Below are positions 7,345 to 16,308 of a DNA stretch of 62,617 bases, one piece after another. The translations under genes were made by a program, and so were the position numbers. Source of the DNA: Bacteroidales bacterium (GTDB lineage: Bacteria; Bacteroidota; Bacteroidia; Bacteroidales; Marinilabiliaceae); the NCBI GenBank assembly GCA_024401365.1, contig JAKSLE010000015.1, forward strand, positions 1-62,617. The letters run 5' to 3'. Numbering within the stretch: the first letter of the stretch is position 1; the number at the start of each line of letters is the position of its first letter. The notes beneath the pieces are model-generated. The model was not told the DNA's origin, did no database searches, and saw only the letters and a list, made by a program, of their open reading frames with translations.

Positions 7345-9597
7345 TTAATTTTCGTCTTTTTCTATCTTTCTGAGGGCTCTGAGCATATGCCTCAACGAGC
7401 CTATCATCTCTTGCGACTCTTGCAAAAGATTTAGATAAACGTAGATGACTGAGTAGTGTTGCATATTCTCATGAATATGGTTTACTAGCTCTTTTCTCAT
7501 CGCCGAGAGCTCACTCTTCATATCATCACATCGCTTTCTTATGTCGTTTGTCGCCTCATAATCAGATGTCTTTATCATCTCAAGAGATTCTGCCAACAAT
7601 TCTCTGATCTGTAGTCTGACTGGCTCATACTGTTCTTTCAAGTCGTCTGGCAAAGCAGCAAAGTTGTTGTCTACATGCTCAAGACATGGCTCGCACGAAC
7701 GCATCAGACAGTATATCATCTGCTGACTGCTGTTGTATGAGAGGTGAAGCCATGTGTTGTTCTCTATGGCTTGCCTTGGCTCTACTTTTCTCAGGGCCAT
7801 AGTCTGTTTCCTTCGCGTAGCCTTGAGCTGTATCTTGTATTTTGGCAACGATACGTTGGCTCTCCTCAATTCTTTAAGGTCTTCTTCTACAAAGCCTCGC
7901 GTTACTTGGTCATATTTCTCTATAATGAATTCTACAAATTCTTTCTGCGAGGCTGCTATATATTGCTGTAGCAAATCCCAGGTGTGCGCCTTGTCTTTCG
8001 ACCTTACTATCTCTTGGAACAAATCTACCCCTTGCGCATTCTTTATCTTCTGCTGCTTGTAATAGAGGTAGTTACTTCTTACCATAAGGAAAATAGCAAG
8101 TAGCGCTATGCCAAATGCCACATATATACCTCCTACTCGCATTATCGAAACAACAATGCTGCAGAGCATAAACGCAGCAGCAGCGGTCAATAGCCATCCA
8201 CCTATTACCGAGAGTACTCCTGTAATCCTGAATACCGCACTCTCTCTACCCCACGCCCTGTCTGCCAACGAGGTACCCATAGCTACCATGAAGGTGACGT
8301 ATGTCGTGGAGAGTGGCAATTTCAAACTCGTGCCTAGGGCAACTAATAGGCCTGCTAATACAAGATTTACCGCAGCTCGCAATTGGTCAAAGGCGGCTCC
8401 TTCTGGCATGTCCGATTCTCCAATGTCAAATCGGTTGTTTATCCAGTGCCTTACCTTGTCTGGCGTGTTGTCAATAAACCAGTTGGCTACATTGGTCGAC
8501 ATCCTGACTATACGACGGGCTGCTCTCGATGAACCAAACATCTCGTCTCCTTCGTCTTGTCGGGCTAGACCTACCGAGGTCTTGACTACATTGTGCGCCT
8601 TCTTGCTGGTGGCTAGGGCTACTACCATTATCATTCCGGCACCAACAAGGAAATAGATAGGTGTCTGCGCTGGCTCGTGAAGTCGCGACATTACCATAGT
8701 GGTAGGATCAGGACATCCTGCATCTAAATAGTACCCAAATGATGAATAACCCGCTAATGGCACTCCTATGAAGTTCACTAAGTCATTGCCGGCAAAGGCC
8801 ATGGCTAATGACAACGTACCCATCAATACTATCACTTTCAGCACGTTGACCTTGCACCAGTGGAGTATCTGCGCAATAATGGAGAATACCACAAAGGCTA
8901 CTCCTACTATCATCAGCGTATTGTCGTCTACCCACATCTTCATCTCTGGTGTCATGAAAGCCATGTCTCTTACTCCCTTTATGAGCATGAAGTATATAAT
9001 GGCTGTAGCCGAAAAACCTCCGAAAATACCAATCTTGTACTTGAGGTTCTTCTTCAGGTTGAAGGTGAATATTATACGACAGATGTACTGCACAAGCGAT
9101 CCAAAGAAAAAGGCAATGGCTACAGAAACAAATATTCCTAGCACTACCGAGAGCGCCTTGTCTGTATTGATATATTCCGCCGTAGGTATCCCATTGTCCA
9201 ACGTCCACGACTTGATGAGCGCTGTCATAAACGAGGCTCCTAAAAGCTCAAATACCATGGATACCGTCGTCGATGTAGGCATACCCATGGTATTGAAAAT
9301 ATCTAGTAGTATTATGTCGGTTACTATTACCGCCATAAATATAAACATCAAATCAGAGAAGTAATAGTATTCCGGATTGAATATACCGTGTCTGGCTATC
9401 TCCATCATACCGTTACTCATAGACGCTCCGCAGAATACACCTACCGCAGCTACCGTCATTATGACTTTGAACGACCCCGATTTGGAGCCTATGGCAGAGT
9501 TTAAGAAGTTTACAGCATCATTACTCACTCCGACGGTCAAATCAAATACCGCCAACGTAAGCAGAAGAATAACAATGACTAAATATAAGGTTTCCAT
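7345..9597 (-). CDS. Inorganic phosphate transporter (Pit) with C-terminal PhoU-like domain
   Basis: A 750-residue membrane protein. The N-terminal half carries the Pit repeat: VGVSNDAVNFLNSAIGS (about residues 22-38) with the family N-D-A pair, then MGMPTSTTVSMVFELLG, mirrored by FAGNDLVNFIGVPLAG and KLPLSTTYVTFMVAMG in the second half. About ten hydrophobic segments are visible. The last 220 or so residues are soluble and helical, resembling PhoU, a fusion typical of Bacteroidota. It should take up phosphate with a cation symport partner at the inner membrane, the PhoU-like tail probably regulating flux. Start set at ATG 9597, not the TTG just before it. Confidence 0.9.
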   Translation of the reverse strand: METLYLVIVILLLTLAVFDLTVGVSNDAVNFLNSAIGSKSGSFKVIMTVAAVGVFCGASMSNGMMEIARHGIFNPEYYYFSDLMFIFMAVIVTDIILLDIFNTMGMPTSTTVSMVFELLGASFMTALIKSWTLDNGIPTAEYINTDKALSVVLGIFVSVAIAFFFGSLVQYICRIIFTFNLKKNLKYKIGIFGGFSATAIIYFMLIKGVRDMAFMTPEMKMWVDDNTLMIVGVAFVVFSIIAQILHWCKVNVLKVIVLMGTLSLAMAFAGNDLVNFIGVPLAGYSSFGYYLDAGCPDPTTMVMSRLHEPAQTPIYFLVGAGMIMVVALATSKKAHNVVKTSVGLARQDEGDEMFGSSRAARRIVRMSTNVANWFIDNTPDKVRHWINNRFDIGESDMPEGAAFDQLRAAVNLVLAGLLVALGTSLKLPLSTTYVTFMVAMGTSLADRAWGRESAVFRITGVLSVIGGWLLTAAAAFMLCSIVVSIMRVGGIYVAFGIALLAIFLMVRSNYLYYKQQKIKNAQGVDLFQEIVRSKDKAHTWDLLQQYIAASQKEFVEFIIEKYDQVTRGFVEEDLKELRRANVSLPKYKIQLKATRRKQTMALRKVEPRQAIENNTWLHLSYNSSQQMIYCLMRSCEPCLEHVDNNFAALPDDLKEQYEPVRLQIRELLAESLEMIKTSDYEATNDIRKRCDDMKSELSAMRKELVNHIHENMQHYSVIYVYLNLLQESQEMIGSLRHMLRALRKIEKDEN

Positions 9598-9648
9598 CAA
9601 TGATAGATCTTTTTGTTAAGGTCTAAGTTTATCTCGTTTGTTCCGTCT

Positions 9649-11094
9649 CTATTTCTTTACCCCTAGATAATGGTCAAAGAAATCGGGCAACTGGTCCACG
9701 CCTATGCGCTTGGCAATTATCGTCTTGTCTTTGTCCAATACAAATATCTGCGGAGTACTCTTTATATTGTAATATTTCCTGAAGCCTGAACGACCGTATG
9801 GATCATACACGTTTATCCACTCTTCCAACTGGTGCTCAGATATGAATTCTTCCCATTCTGGCTTCTCTACCTGACAGTATACAGCAAATATCTTAATGCC
9901 ATATTGCTTGTATTTGTCCCATACATTCTCTTTCAGAAGGGGTATCTCTTTCTTGCAGTGACCACAACTTGGCTCCCAGAAGACAAGTATGGTGTAGGGT
10001 GCTGTGACTTCCGATAGCTGAAACCACTCGCCTGTCACACTTGGCATCTTCAGATCTTTGGCCTTCAATCCTACTAACGTGTATCGTATACCGTCTATCT
10101 GCTCTCTTAAATCGTCAATGAACTTCTTGGTAGTCCACTTGGCCTCCCCAGATAGGTAATATTTGTCGGCAATCCTTACCAAGGCACCGTCCATACCCAT
10201 AATCTTACTGTCGTTTACCTTATTATATAGGTGCGATACCCAATACCTGAAGGCTATCGAGTCTGGCCTGGCTTTCTCTATTATCCTTATGCACTCATTC
10301 GCCACAGAATCAGCTACTTGTGGCACACTCTGGTCTAGGTACTTGTCTACCTTGTCTACCATAAATGGAGTGAAGAGCAATCTCTTGTCCGCAAAATTGA
10401 GATTCATATCCCAATGCTTCCTGTACCAGTAGTAACTGTATACTTGCGTCAATGAGTCTCTGTTGACCGTATTGGCAGGTAGATTGATCTTTGGAAAGTC
10501 TACCTCCCTCAGGGCTGTAAGAAATACCGAGAGGAAGTTGTCTTTGTTGTCGTCTATCAGTTGCTTGTTCTTCGCCTTGACTTGGTTGTCATATTCGGTG
10601 TATTCGCGCCTGATGGCCGACTGCTTGGCTGTATCGCCTTTCTCTCTGGCCAACTTGAAGTCGTCTGATAGTACCTTGTACTTGTTTTGCATATCCCCAA
10701 GGTACCTCTGGTACGAAAGGAAGGTCTCTAATACATCATTGCCTTCACACTTGGCCCTATGCGACATGTTCTTGAGCGTATCACACGATACCTTGAACTT
10801 CTGATCCCTCGTCATAATAATATCCATCATATTATGGTCAGGGATATAAAGCATATAGATACCCTCATCCAAAAGAGTATCCCTCTCATACGTTCCTATA
10901 CATCTCTCATTGGTCCAAACAGTATCTCTTACAAGCATCTGCTTGTTGTAGTAATACCCCAATACCACAGGAGCATTGGGATAGTCCTTAACTTCTATCT
11001 GTATCTGAACGTCCTTAACACCTTGAGCCTTAGCCCCTTCCCCCATATAGGCGCAAACAAGAAAGGTCGCCAAGAATATCAAAAAGTACCGCAT
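9649..11094 (-). CDS. TlpA-like thiol-disulfide oxidoreductase with large N-terminal domain
   Basis: A 481-residue secreted protein with a signal peptide (MRYFLIFLATFLVCAYMGEG) and a long, mostly helical N-terminal region of the kind found in Bacteroidales TlpA/AhpC-family proteins. A C-terminal thioredoxin fold carries the redox pair in FWEPSCGHCKKEIP (S-C-G-H-C). The cis-Pro loop is IKSTPQIFVLD. It probably works in the periplasm as a disulfide reductase or in stress protection. Start set at ATG 11094, because the upstream in-frame codons are ATT/TTG. It begins the long minus-strand gene block that ends near tRNA-Ser. Confidence 0.83.
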   Translation of the reverse strand: MRYFLIFLATFLVCAYMGEGAKAQGVKDVQIQIEVKDYPNAPVVLGYYYNKQMLVRDTVWTNERCIGTYERDTLLDEGIYMLYIPDHNMMDIIMTRDQKFKVSCDTLKNMSHRAKCEGNDVLETFLSYQRYLGDMQNKYKVLSDDFKLAREKGDTAKQSAIRREYTEYDNQVKAKNKQLIDDNKDNFLSVFLTALREVDFPKINLPANTVNRDSLTQVYSYYWYRKHWDMNLNFADKRLLFTPFMVDKVDKYLDQSVPQVADSVANECIRIIEKARPDSIAFRYWVSHLYNKVNDSKIMGMDGALVRIADKYYLSGEAKWTTKKFIDDLREQIDGIRYTLVGLKAKDLKMPSVTGEWFQLSEVTAPYTILVFWEPSCGHCKKEIPLLKENVWDKYKQYGIKIFAVYCQVEKPEWEEFISEHQLEEWINVYDPYGRSGFRKYYNIKSTPQIFVLDKDKTIIAKRIGVDQLPDFFDHYLGVKK

Positions 11095-11469
11095 AATAAT
11101 CAATTTTGCTGATGCGAAGATAGTAAAATTTCTGACAATACCTAGAATAAGATTCTCTCAAATCTCTCTATACCCCTATTACCACCTCCGCAATAGCCTC
11201 TCCCCCTACCACAAATAAGAGATTGAAATTCCGCAGTGGGAATTCAATATATTCGTAAAAACAATCTTACAACTCCACCTCCACCCCCATCATCTATTTT
11301 TTTTACGATGAACAACTAACTTCCAACTTACTACACCCCTACTCCCAAGCCCCCACAAACTACCCATTTCCCTTTCTTCAAAAAAATAACAAAAAATCAC
11401 TCACAAATATGTAACTTTGCACAAAACAATTCGTATAAGCACAAAAACAAAACAATTAATCCTCATAAC
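11095..11469. other. Intergenic region between divergent genes
   Basis: About 375 bp separate the TlpA-like gene from the small basic protein gene. It contains a T/C-rich, low-complexity + strand and one imperfect inverted repeat with arms TTGAAATTCC and GGAATTCAA around 11233-11258. A TAACTTTG -7 box at 11412-11419 serves the plus-strand gene; no good -33 TTTG is placed for it. No convincing small ORF was found. Confidence 0.6.
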
Positions 11470-11997
11470 ATGGCTTCAGTAACCATTCTAAAAAAACACG
11501 TAACCCACGCCCGTAGGGCAGCTCGCAAAGATTCTACCGCTCGCGTCGATGGCCGCAGTATCTTCATCAAACGATATCCGGGAAACAACTACAAGATCAT
11601 AATGGTCCACGTTACCCAAAAGCAACGTGCCGTACGTGATATGTTCGCCGATGCCAACGCCTTGGCTAAGAACGATATGTCTCGCTGGAATCGCGTGCGA
11701 CACTGGAAAAGATACGCCCGCAAACATCACAAACTGGGCGCATACCGCGCAGCTGTTTCTTATTACTATAGCCTTATCCGTAAACATAGCGAACAATTGC
11801 AGGAGCTCTTCCACGATAAGAATAGCGGCAGATTCGCAGCACGACCAGTTCGATATACCTTGCCAGCATATTCTGCCTACTCTCCTTGCCCTAAAACACA
11901 GGATATGAGGGTATTCCAGGATGGCACGTCTTTCTTCTGGCTCAAATTCAATTCGGCCGAGGAGTATCGGAGCGCTATCCTTCGCTTTGCTTCATAG
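11470..11997 (+). CDS. Small basic protein of unknown function, paralogue of 19414-19863
   Basis: A 175-residue, strongly basic protein that I do not recognise. Residues 1-115 align along their whole length with the protein encoded at 19414-19863. Shared blocks are an N-terminal V-T-I-x-K, R-A-x-R near 17-20, then VT/VS-K-x-QRA-x-RDMFADA (about residues 49-62), M-x-x-WNR-x-RHWKR (about 70-81) and GAYRAAVSxYY (about 89-99), with a C-terminal F-x-W-x-KF-x-S-x-EEYR. Between these lies an extra stretch of about 25 residues rich in Tyr, Ala and Pro absent from the paralogue. No signal peptide or membrane segment. The basic, Trp/Arg-rich core could bind nucleic acid, but that is inference. Confidence 0.75.
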   Translation: MASVTILKKHVTHARRAARKDSTARVDGRSIFIKRYPGNNYKIIMVHVTQKQRAVRDMFADANALAKNDMSRWNRVRHWKRYARKHHKLGAYRAAVSYYYSLIRKHSEQLQELFHDKNSGRFAARPVRYTLPAYSAYSPCPKTQDMRVFQDGTSFFWLKFNSAEEYRSAILRFAS

Positions 11998-12115
11998 GTA
12001 CACTTTTCGCTACTCGTCTCATCGCGTAGTTATTATTGGCAAAGAAAATGTCATAATAATATAGACCATATCTGATATAAAACACTAGCTTTGCCTCATC
12101 TAAATATCGTAGAGC

Positions 12116-13552
12116 ATGAAATCAATCTTCACACTGGTAGCTTTGTGCCTTTGCAGCACTATCGTAAATGCCACAGTCAAACTTCCCGCTGTAGTGGGCG
12201 ATAATATGGTAATCCAACAGAATGCCAACGTCCGCCTTTGGGGCTCAGCTAAGGCTAATGGCGACGTGAAAATCACTACTTCTTGGGGCGCAACTGCTAC
12301 AACTAAGGCCGATAAGGATGGCAAGTTCCTTACAACCGTAAAAACCGAAGCGGGCTCATACAACGCCCAGTCAATCACTATATCGGATAAGGATGGTTCC
12401 GTAACAGTAAATAATGTACTCGTTGGCGAGGTGTGGTTTGCCGGCGGACAGAGTAATATGGAGATGCCTCTTAAGGGCTTCGGTGGTTGCATCGTAAAGG
12501 ATGGCGCAGATGAGGCTATCAACGCTTGCCAACATAAGGGTATCCGCTTCTTTACCGTCCCTAAACTTCATAGTTTCGAGGATGTCACCGATTGTAACTC
12601 TTCTTGGAAATCAACAGAGAATTTCAGCGACGTGATGAATTTCAGCGCCACAGCTTGGTTCTTCGCACGCAGTCTCGAGAATTCCCTCCACGTACCTGTG
12701 GGTATAGTTGTATGCGCTTACGGCGGCTCTCGCGTGGAGTCTTGGATGCCCGAGAGTATCCTCAAAAACTACCCCGATATCGACTATTCTAAGGAGGGTA
12801 TACAGAATTATCTGCCCGATTGGGAACGCGCTCTCGTAGCTTACAAGGGCATGTTCCATGTGGCTCACCAGTATACCTACAAGGGTATCATATTCTACCA
12901 GGGTTGCTCTAATGTGGGACACCACGACGACTACCCTAGCCGCCTGGCTACAATGGTGAAAAACTGGCGCGCCGAAATGAACCTTGGCGATATTCCTTTC
13001 TATTACGTGGAAATCGCGCCTTATGCTTACGATAATGACAATCCCGACGCTATATCTGGCGCATTGCTCCGCGAGGCTCAGTTCAAAGCGCTGAAACTCA
13101 TCCCTAATAGCGCTATGGTCTCAACCAATAATGTAGCTCTGCCTTTCGAGGTCCTCAATATCCATCCACAACTCAAACAGCCAGTGGGCGCCCGCCTGAG
13201 CTACGTGGCTCTCAATAAGACTTATGGATATACCGACTTGTGCTGCCAAGGCCCTACTTATAGCGGCAAATGGGAGGCTAAGGGCTCAGAGGCGTGGATC
13301 AAACTCGAGAATATAACTCATGGAATCTGCCGCAACTACGATATTCAGGGCTTCGAAGTGGCTGGCGAGGATAGGGTCTTCTACCCCGCCGATAAGGCTT
13401 GGGTCAATTGGCAGACCGACGAAGTGGTGGTCTCTTCTTCTAAAGTGACCTCCCCAGTGGCTGTCCGCTATTGCTTCCGAAACTTCCAAATCGGTACCCT
13501 ATATGGCGGAAATGAGCTGCCTTGCGTCCCTTTTAGAACGGATAATTGGTAA
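12116..13552 (+). CDS. Sialate O-acetylesterase (secreted SGNH-type hydrolase)
   Basis: A 478-residue protein with a signal peptide (MKSIFTLVALCLCSTIVNA). The SGNH nucleophile block is GEVWFAGGQSNMEMPLKGF (about residues 103-121) with the family G-Q-S-N-M. Later blocks are VCAYGGSRVESWMP and IIFYQGCSNVG. The last is the block that usually reads WYQGESN, so Cys replaces Glu, a change I believe also occurs in other Bacteroidales members. It should remove O-acetyl groups from sialic acids or acetylated glycans in the periplasm. No sialidase or Nan genes are adjacent. Confidence 0.85.
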   Translation: MKSIFTLVALCLCSTIVNATVKLPAVVGDNMVIQQNANVRLWGSAKANGDVKITTSWGATATTKADKDGKFLTTVKTEAGSYNAQSITISDKDGSVTVNNVLVGEVWFAGGQSNMEMPLKGFGGCIVKDGADEAINACQHKGIRFFTVPKLHSFEDVTDCNSSWKSTENFSDVMNFSATAWFFARSLENSLHVPVGIVVCAYGGSRVESWMPESILKNYPDIDYSKEGIQNYLPDWERALVAYKGMFHVAHQYTYKGIIFYQGCSNVGHHDDYPSRLATMVKNWRAEMNLGDIPFYYVEIAPYAYDNDNPDAISGALLREAQFKALKLIPNSAMVSTNNVALPFEVLNIHPQLKQPVGARLSYVALNKTYGYTDLCCQGPTYSGKWEAKGSEAWIKLENITHGICRNYDIQGFEVAGEDRVFYPADKAWVNWQTDEVVVSSSKVTSPVAVRYCFRNFQIGTLYGGNELPCVPFRTDNW

Positions 13553-13572
13553 CATTTGACTTTATTAACACA

Positions 13573-13598
13573 CTTAAGGCATATTTTTATGCCTTAAG
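13573..13598 (+). terminator. Hairpin after the sialate O-acetylesterase gene
   Basis: A perfect 11-bp stem (CTTAAGGCATA / TATGCCTTAAG) with a T-only loop lies 21 bases after the stop codon. It lacks a long T-tract, so it may be a weak terminator or an mRNA-stabilising hairpin. Confidence 0.5.
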
Positions 13599-13669
13599 AT
13601 GTTTGAATCTACAAATCTTTTCTAATTTTGAGCCCCGAAAACATATAACGATAATACCTAATACGCAAT

Positions 13670-14020
13670 ATGGCTAATCCTAAACCACGAGTAATCAAAA
13701 ATTTTGAGAAACTCGACGAGGCAATGAGAGAAGAAATCCTCGCCCTTCACCCAGACTTGGCAAACGATATCGTTACCTACCCTATCGGCGGTGGTCGATT
13801 GATGTCTGCCCTACCTTATGAAACAGAAGATTTCTTCTACCTTATAAAATTCCCACCAAAGGAGGAAATGGATCTCGATGACGACGCTTCTTCTGTAGGC
13901 GGTGATGACGACATGGACCTCACAGGTGGCGTCGATTCCGACGACGATGACGAGGAGGATGATGTAGAGACTTCTGCCGGTTCCCTCCAGGACTTGGCTG
14001 AAGCAGAGGATGAGGACTAA
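13670..14020 (+). CDS. Conserved Bacteroidota protein with acidic C-terminal tail
   Basis: A 116-residue soluble protein. The N-terminal 65 residues form a compact conserved domain (opening KPRVIKNFEKLDE, then SALPYETEDFFYLIKF) that I have seen as a short conserved hypothetical in Bacteroidales. Residues 67-116 are almost entirely Asp, Glu, Gly and Ser. The acidic tail could interact with basic partners or mimic nucleic acid; no function is established. It lies 55 bases upstream of fmt on the same strand and may share its mRNA. Confidence 0.75.
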   Translation: MANPKPRVIKNFEKLDEAMREEILALHPDLANDIVTYPIGGGRLMSALPYETEDFFYLIKFPPKEEMDLDDDASSVGGDDDMDLTGGVDSDDDDEEDDVETSAGSLQDLAEAEDED

Positions 14021-14075
14021 AATCCCTCTTCCTCTATATATTACTATGATTTTTTCACCAAAATAATATATATAT

Positions 14076-15077
14076 ATGAAACTAGTTTTCATGGGCACGC
14101 CAGAATTTGCAGTAGCATCACTGGACGCTCTCATCAAGGCAGGACACGAGGTCGCTGCTGTCGTTACTATGCCAGACAAACCGGCTGGACGCGGTCAGAA
14201 AATCCAAAAGTCTGCCGTAAAACTGTACGCCGAAGAACACGGTTTGAAAATCCTTCAGCCCGAAAAACTCAAGGATGAGGCTTTCATCAACGAACTTCGT
14301 GAAATCAATGCCGACATACAGGTCGTAGTGGCTTTCCGTATGCTCCCCGAAATAGTCTGGAATATGCCTCCTAAGGGTACATACAATGTTCACGGTAGCT
14401 TGCTGCCTTGTTACCGCGGCGCCGCCCCTATCAACTGGGCTATCATGAATGGCGACGAGGTCACAGGTGTAACAACTTTCAAACTGACCCACGACATCGA
14501 TACGGGCGATATCGCTCTGCAACGTCATGTATTTATAGAAAGCAACGACGACGCCGGAACAATTCACGACCGCCTCATGAAAGAGGGCGCAATAGCTATC
14601 GTGGAGACTTTGGATTTGCTGGAGAAAAACGAATTGCCTCTCCAACCTCAGTCTACTAAGAATGTACCTGCTCACCGACTTGCAGCCCCAAAAATCTTCA
14701 AGGAGGATATGAAAATCAATTGGACCCTAAGCCCTCTTAAGATAATAAATAAGGTACGAGGCCTCTCTCCATACCCCGCCGCTTGGACCGATGTCGACCT
14801 CCCTGGCAAAAAAGAGGGCGAGCCGTTCAAAATCCTTAAGGGCGGCATGATAACGCTGGACGACTACCACTTGTTCCCTGGCGAGGTATATATATGCCGC
14901 CAGGATAGTATGCTGATTATCGGTACAGGCGACCCTCATCATGCTTATATCGTGGATGAATTGCAACCTGCCGGCAAAAAACGTATGGACGCCAAGACTT
15001 TCATCAATGGCCTCCATTTCGAGGGCAAAGAGTATATCTCTTCGGGCCGCAATCTGGACGACGAACCGGAGAAATAA
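14076..15077 (+). CDS. fmt: Methionyl-tRNA formyltransferase
   Basis: A 333-residue enzyme that formylates the amino group of initiator Met-tRNA using 10-formyl-tetrahydrofolate. The N-terminal formyltransferase domain begins KLVFMGTPEFAVASLDAL, and the catalytic and folate block is NVHGSLLPCYRGAAPINWAI (about residues 109-128), containing the Asn-x-His-x-S-LLP-x-YRG signature. THDIDTGDI supplies the catalytic Asp. The C-terminal barrel that holds the tRNA is complete, so the length is normal. The ATG is preceded by an AT-rich leader with no clear ribosome binding site. Confidence 0.96.
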   Translation: MKLVFMGTPEFAVASLDALIKAGHEVAAVVTMPDKPAGRGQKIQKSAVKLYAEEHGLKILQPEKLKDEAFINELREINADIQVVVAFRMLPEIVWNMPPKGTYNVHGSLLPCYRGAAPINWAIMNGDEVTGVTTFKLTHDIDTGDIALQRHVFIESNDDAGTIHDRLMKEGAIAIVETLDLLEKNELPLQPQSTKNVPAHRLAAPKIFKEDMKINWTLSPLKIINKVRGLSPYPAAWTDVDLPGKKEGEPFKILKGGMITLDDYHLFPGEVYICRQDSMLIIGTGDPHHAYIVDELQPAGKKRMDAKTFINGLHFEGKEYISSGRNLDDEPEK

Positions 15078-15098
15078 GTTTTTTTCATTTATAAATAG

Positions 15099-15134
15099 AA
15101 AAGGCTCGCAAGATTCAACATCTGCGAGCCTTTT
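15099..15134 (+). terminator. Terminator of fmt
   Basis: The hairpin AAGGCTCGCA / TGCGAGCCTT is followed by TTTTC and lies about 20 bases after the fmt stop. A-run and T-run flank both sides, so it may also serve the convergent GH43 gene ending at 15153. Confidence 0.85.
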
Positions 15135-15152
15135 CATTCACATATCGAAAAA

Positions 15153-16172
15153 CTATCTGTCTAGGATCGGCCATCCATCAGTCCAATTAATCTTCTTTAT
15201 CAGCAACTTAGGTGCACCACTTTCCATGTCGTAGGCGTGCGACACAAATATGGGACCTACTGGCATGTCATTGTATACCGAGCAGTGCCCTACCGCAGAG
15301 TACCTTTTCTTGTCGCCTTCTATTACTAGTGTGCCTCCGTCAAATTGCATCTGCCTACCGTCTTTGTCTATATATGGCCCAGTGGCATTCTCACTCCTGC
15401 CTACTACTACTTTATAGGTGCTTTCCGCTCCCCTGCAACAGTAGTCTATGGATACAAATAGGTAATAGTAGTCGCCATACTTTGTCACAAATGGCGCCTC
15501 TACTGCCCCATCTCCCGGATCTTCCGAGGGGTAACTGAACGAACGAGGACGTGCACTCGCCGTCTTCCACTCTTCTGGTTGCGCTATGGCTGATAAATCG
15601 CTGTTCATCTTTACCATCTTCAATCCTCCCCAGAATGAACCGAATACCATCCATGGAGACCCTTCTTCGTCTAGGAATATATTGGGGTCTATCGCATTCC
15701 AGTTGTCTCTGTTGGGTACCGATTGAATAATCATCCCCTTGTCTTTCCACCCAAATTCTTTGTCGTTCGGATTTAGCGTAGGGGTGGTCATGTGCCCAAT
15801 AAGCGACGTATTCTTGGCAAAGGCCGATGAGGAGTAAAACAAATGCCATTCCCCACCATAATATATAACGTCTGGCGCCCATAAATGCAAACCAGCAAAT
15901 GGCTGCGTCTGGGTCAACCACTCAGGAAGCGCCTCCATACATGGCTTCTCTACATGCCAGTTCTTAAGGTCTCTCGACGAGAAACTCCCTACCCCATACC
16001 CTGTCGTATAAAGATAATATACGGAGTCTTCATACGCCATCACAGGGTCATGTACCACCATCTGATCGTATGTCAGATCTGTAGGCCGTTCCTTGCGACC
16101 TTGATTTTCTTGCGCCTGGACATTCATAGACAGAATTGCCCCCGCTATAATTAGTGTCGATATAATCTTCAT
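15153..16172 (-). CDS. Secreted GH43 arabinan endo-1,5-alpha-L-arabinosidase
   Basis: A 339-residue protein with a signal peptide (MKIISTLIIAGAILSMNVQA) and a five-bladed propeller of glycoside hydrolase family 43. The three acidic catalytic positions are visible: VHDPVM near residue 40 (general base Asp), AIDPNIF near 160 (pKa-modulating Asp), and GAVEAPFV near 219 (acid Glu). LHLWAPDVIY and GPIFVSHAYD also match arabinanases. It should cut the alpha-1,5-arabinan backbone. It stands alone, without SusC/D or other arabinan genes nearby. Confidence 0.86.
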   Translation of the reverse strand: MKIISTLIIAGAILSMNVQAQENQGRKERPTDLTYDQMVVHDPVMAYEDSVYYLYTTGYGVGSFSSRDLKNWHVEKPCMEALPEWLTQTQPFAGLHLWAPDVIYYGGEWHLFYSSSAFAKNTSLIGHMTTPTLNPNDKEFGWKDKGMIIQSVPNRDNWNAIDPNIFLDEEGSPWMVFGSFWGGLKMVKMNSDLSAIAQPEEWKTASARPRSFSYPSEDPGDGAVEAPFVTKYGDYYYLFVSIDYCCRGAESTYKVVVGRSENATGPYIDKDGRQMQFDGGTLVIEGDKKRYSAVGHCSVYNDMPVGPIFVSHAYDMESGAPKLLIKKINWTDGWPILDR

Positions 16173-16246
16173 CTCTTAAGCTGTGTGTATTTCGTACCAC
16201 AAAGGTCAGCCTTTATCTCTTCTTATAGGTGGATATAAAAAACTAA

Positions 16247-16282
16247 TGAGAGGACAAACAGCGCCAATTGCTCGTCCTCTCA
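16247..16282 (-). terminator. Terminator downstream of the GH25 gene
   Basis: The 9-bp stem TGAGAGGAC / GTCCTCTCA is followed on the minus strand by a T-rich stretch. It lies about 27 bases past the stop of the lysozyme-like gene. Confidence 0.75.
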
Positions 16283-16308
16283 CTTTTATAGGGTGAAAAA
16301 AGTATTTA

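Noticed and set aside
12116-16172. A polysaccharide utilisation locus
   Set aside because: Sialate O-acetylesterase, GH43 and the CE15 esterase at 6.1 kb are separated by housekeeping genes, lie on different strands, and no SusC/SusD pair or regulator is present.
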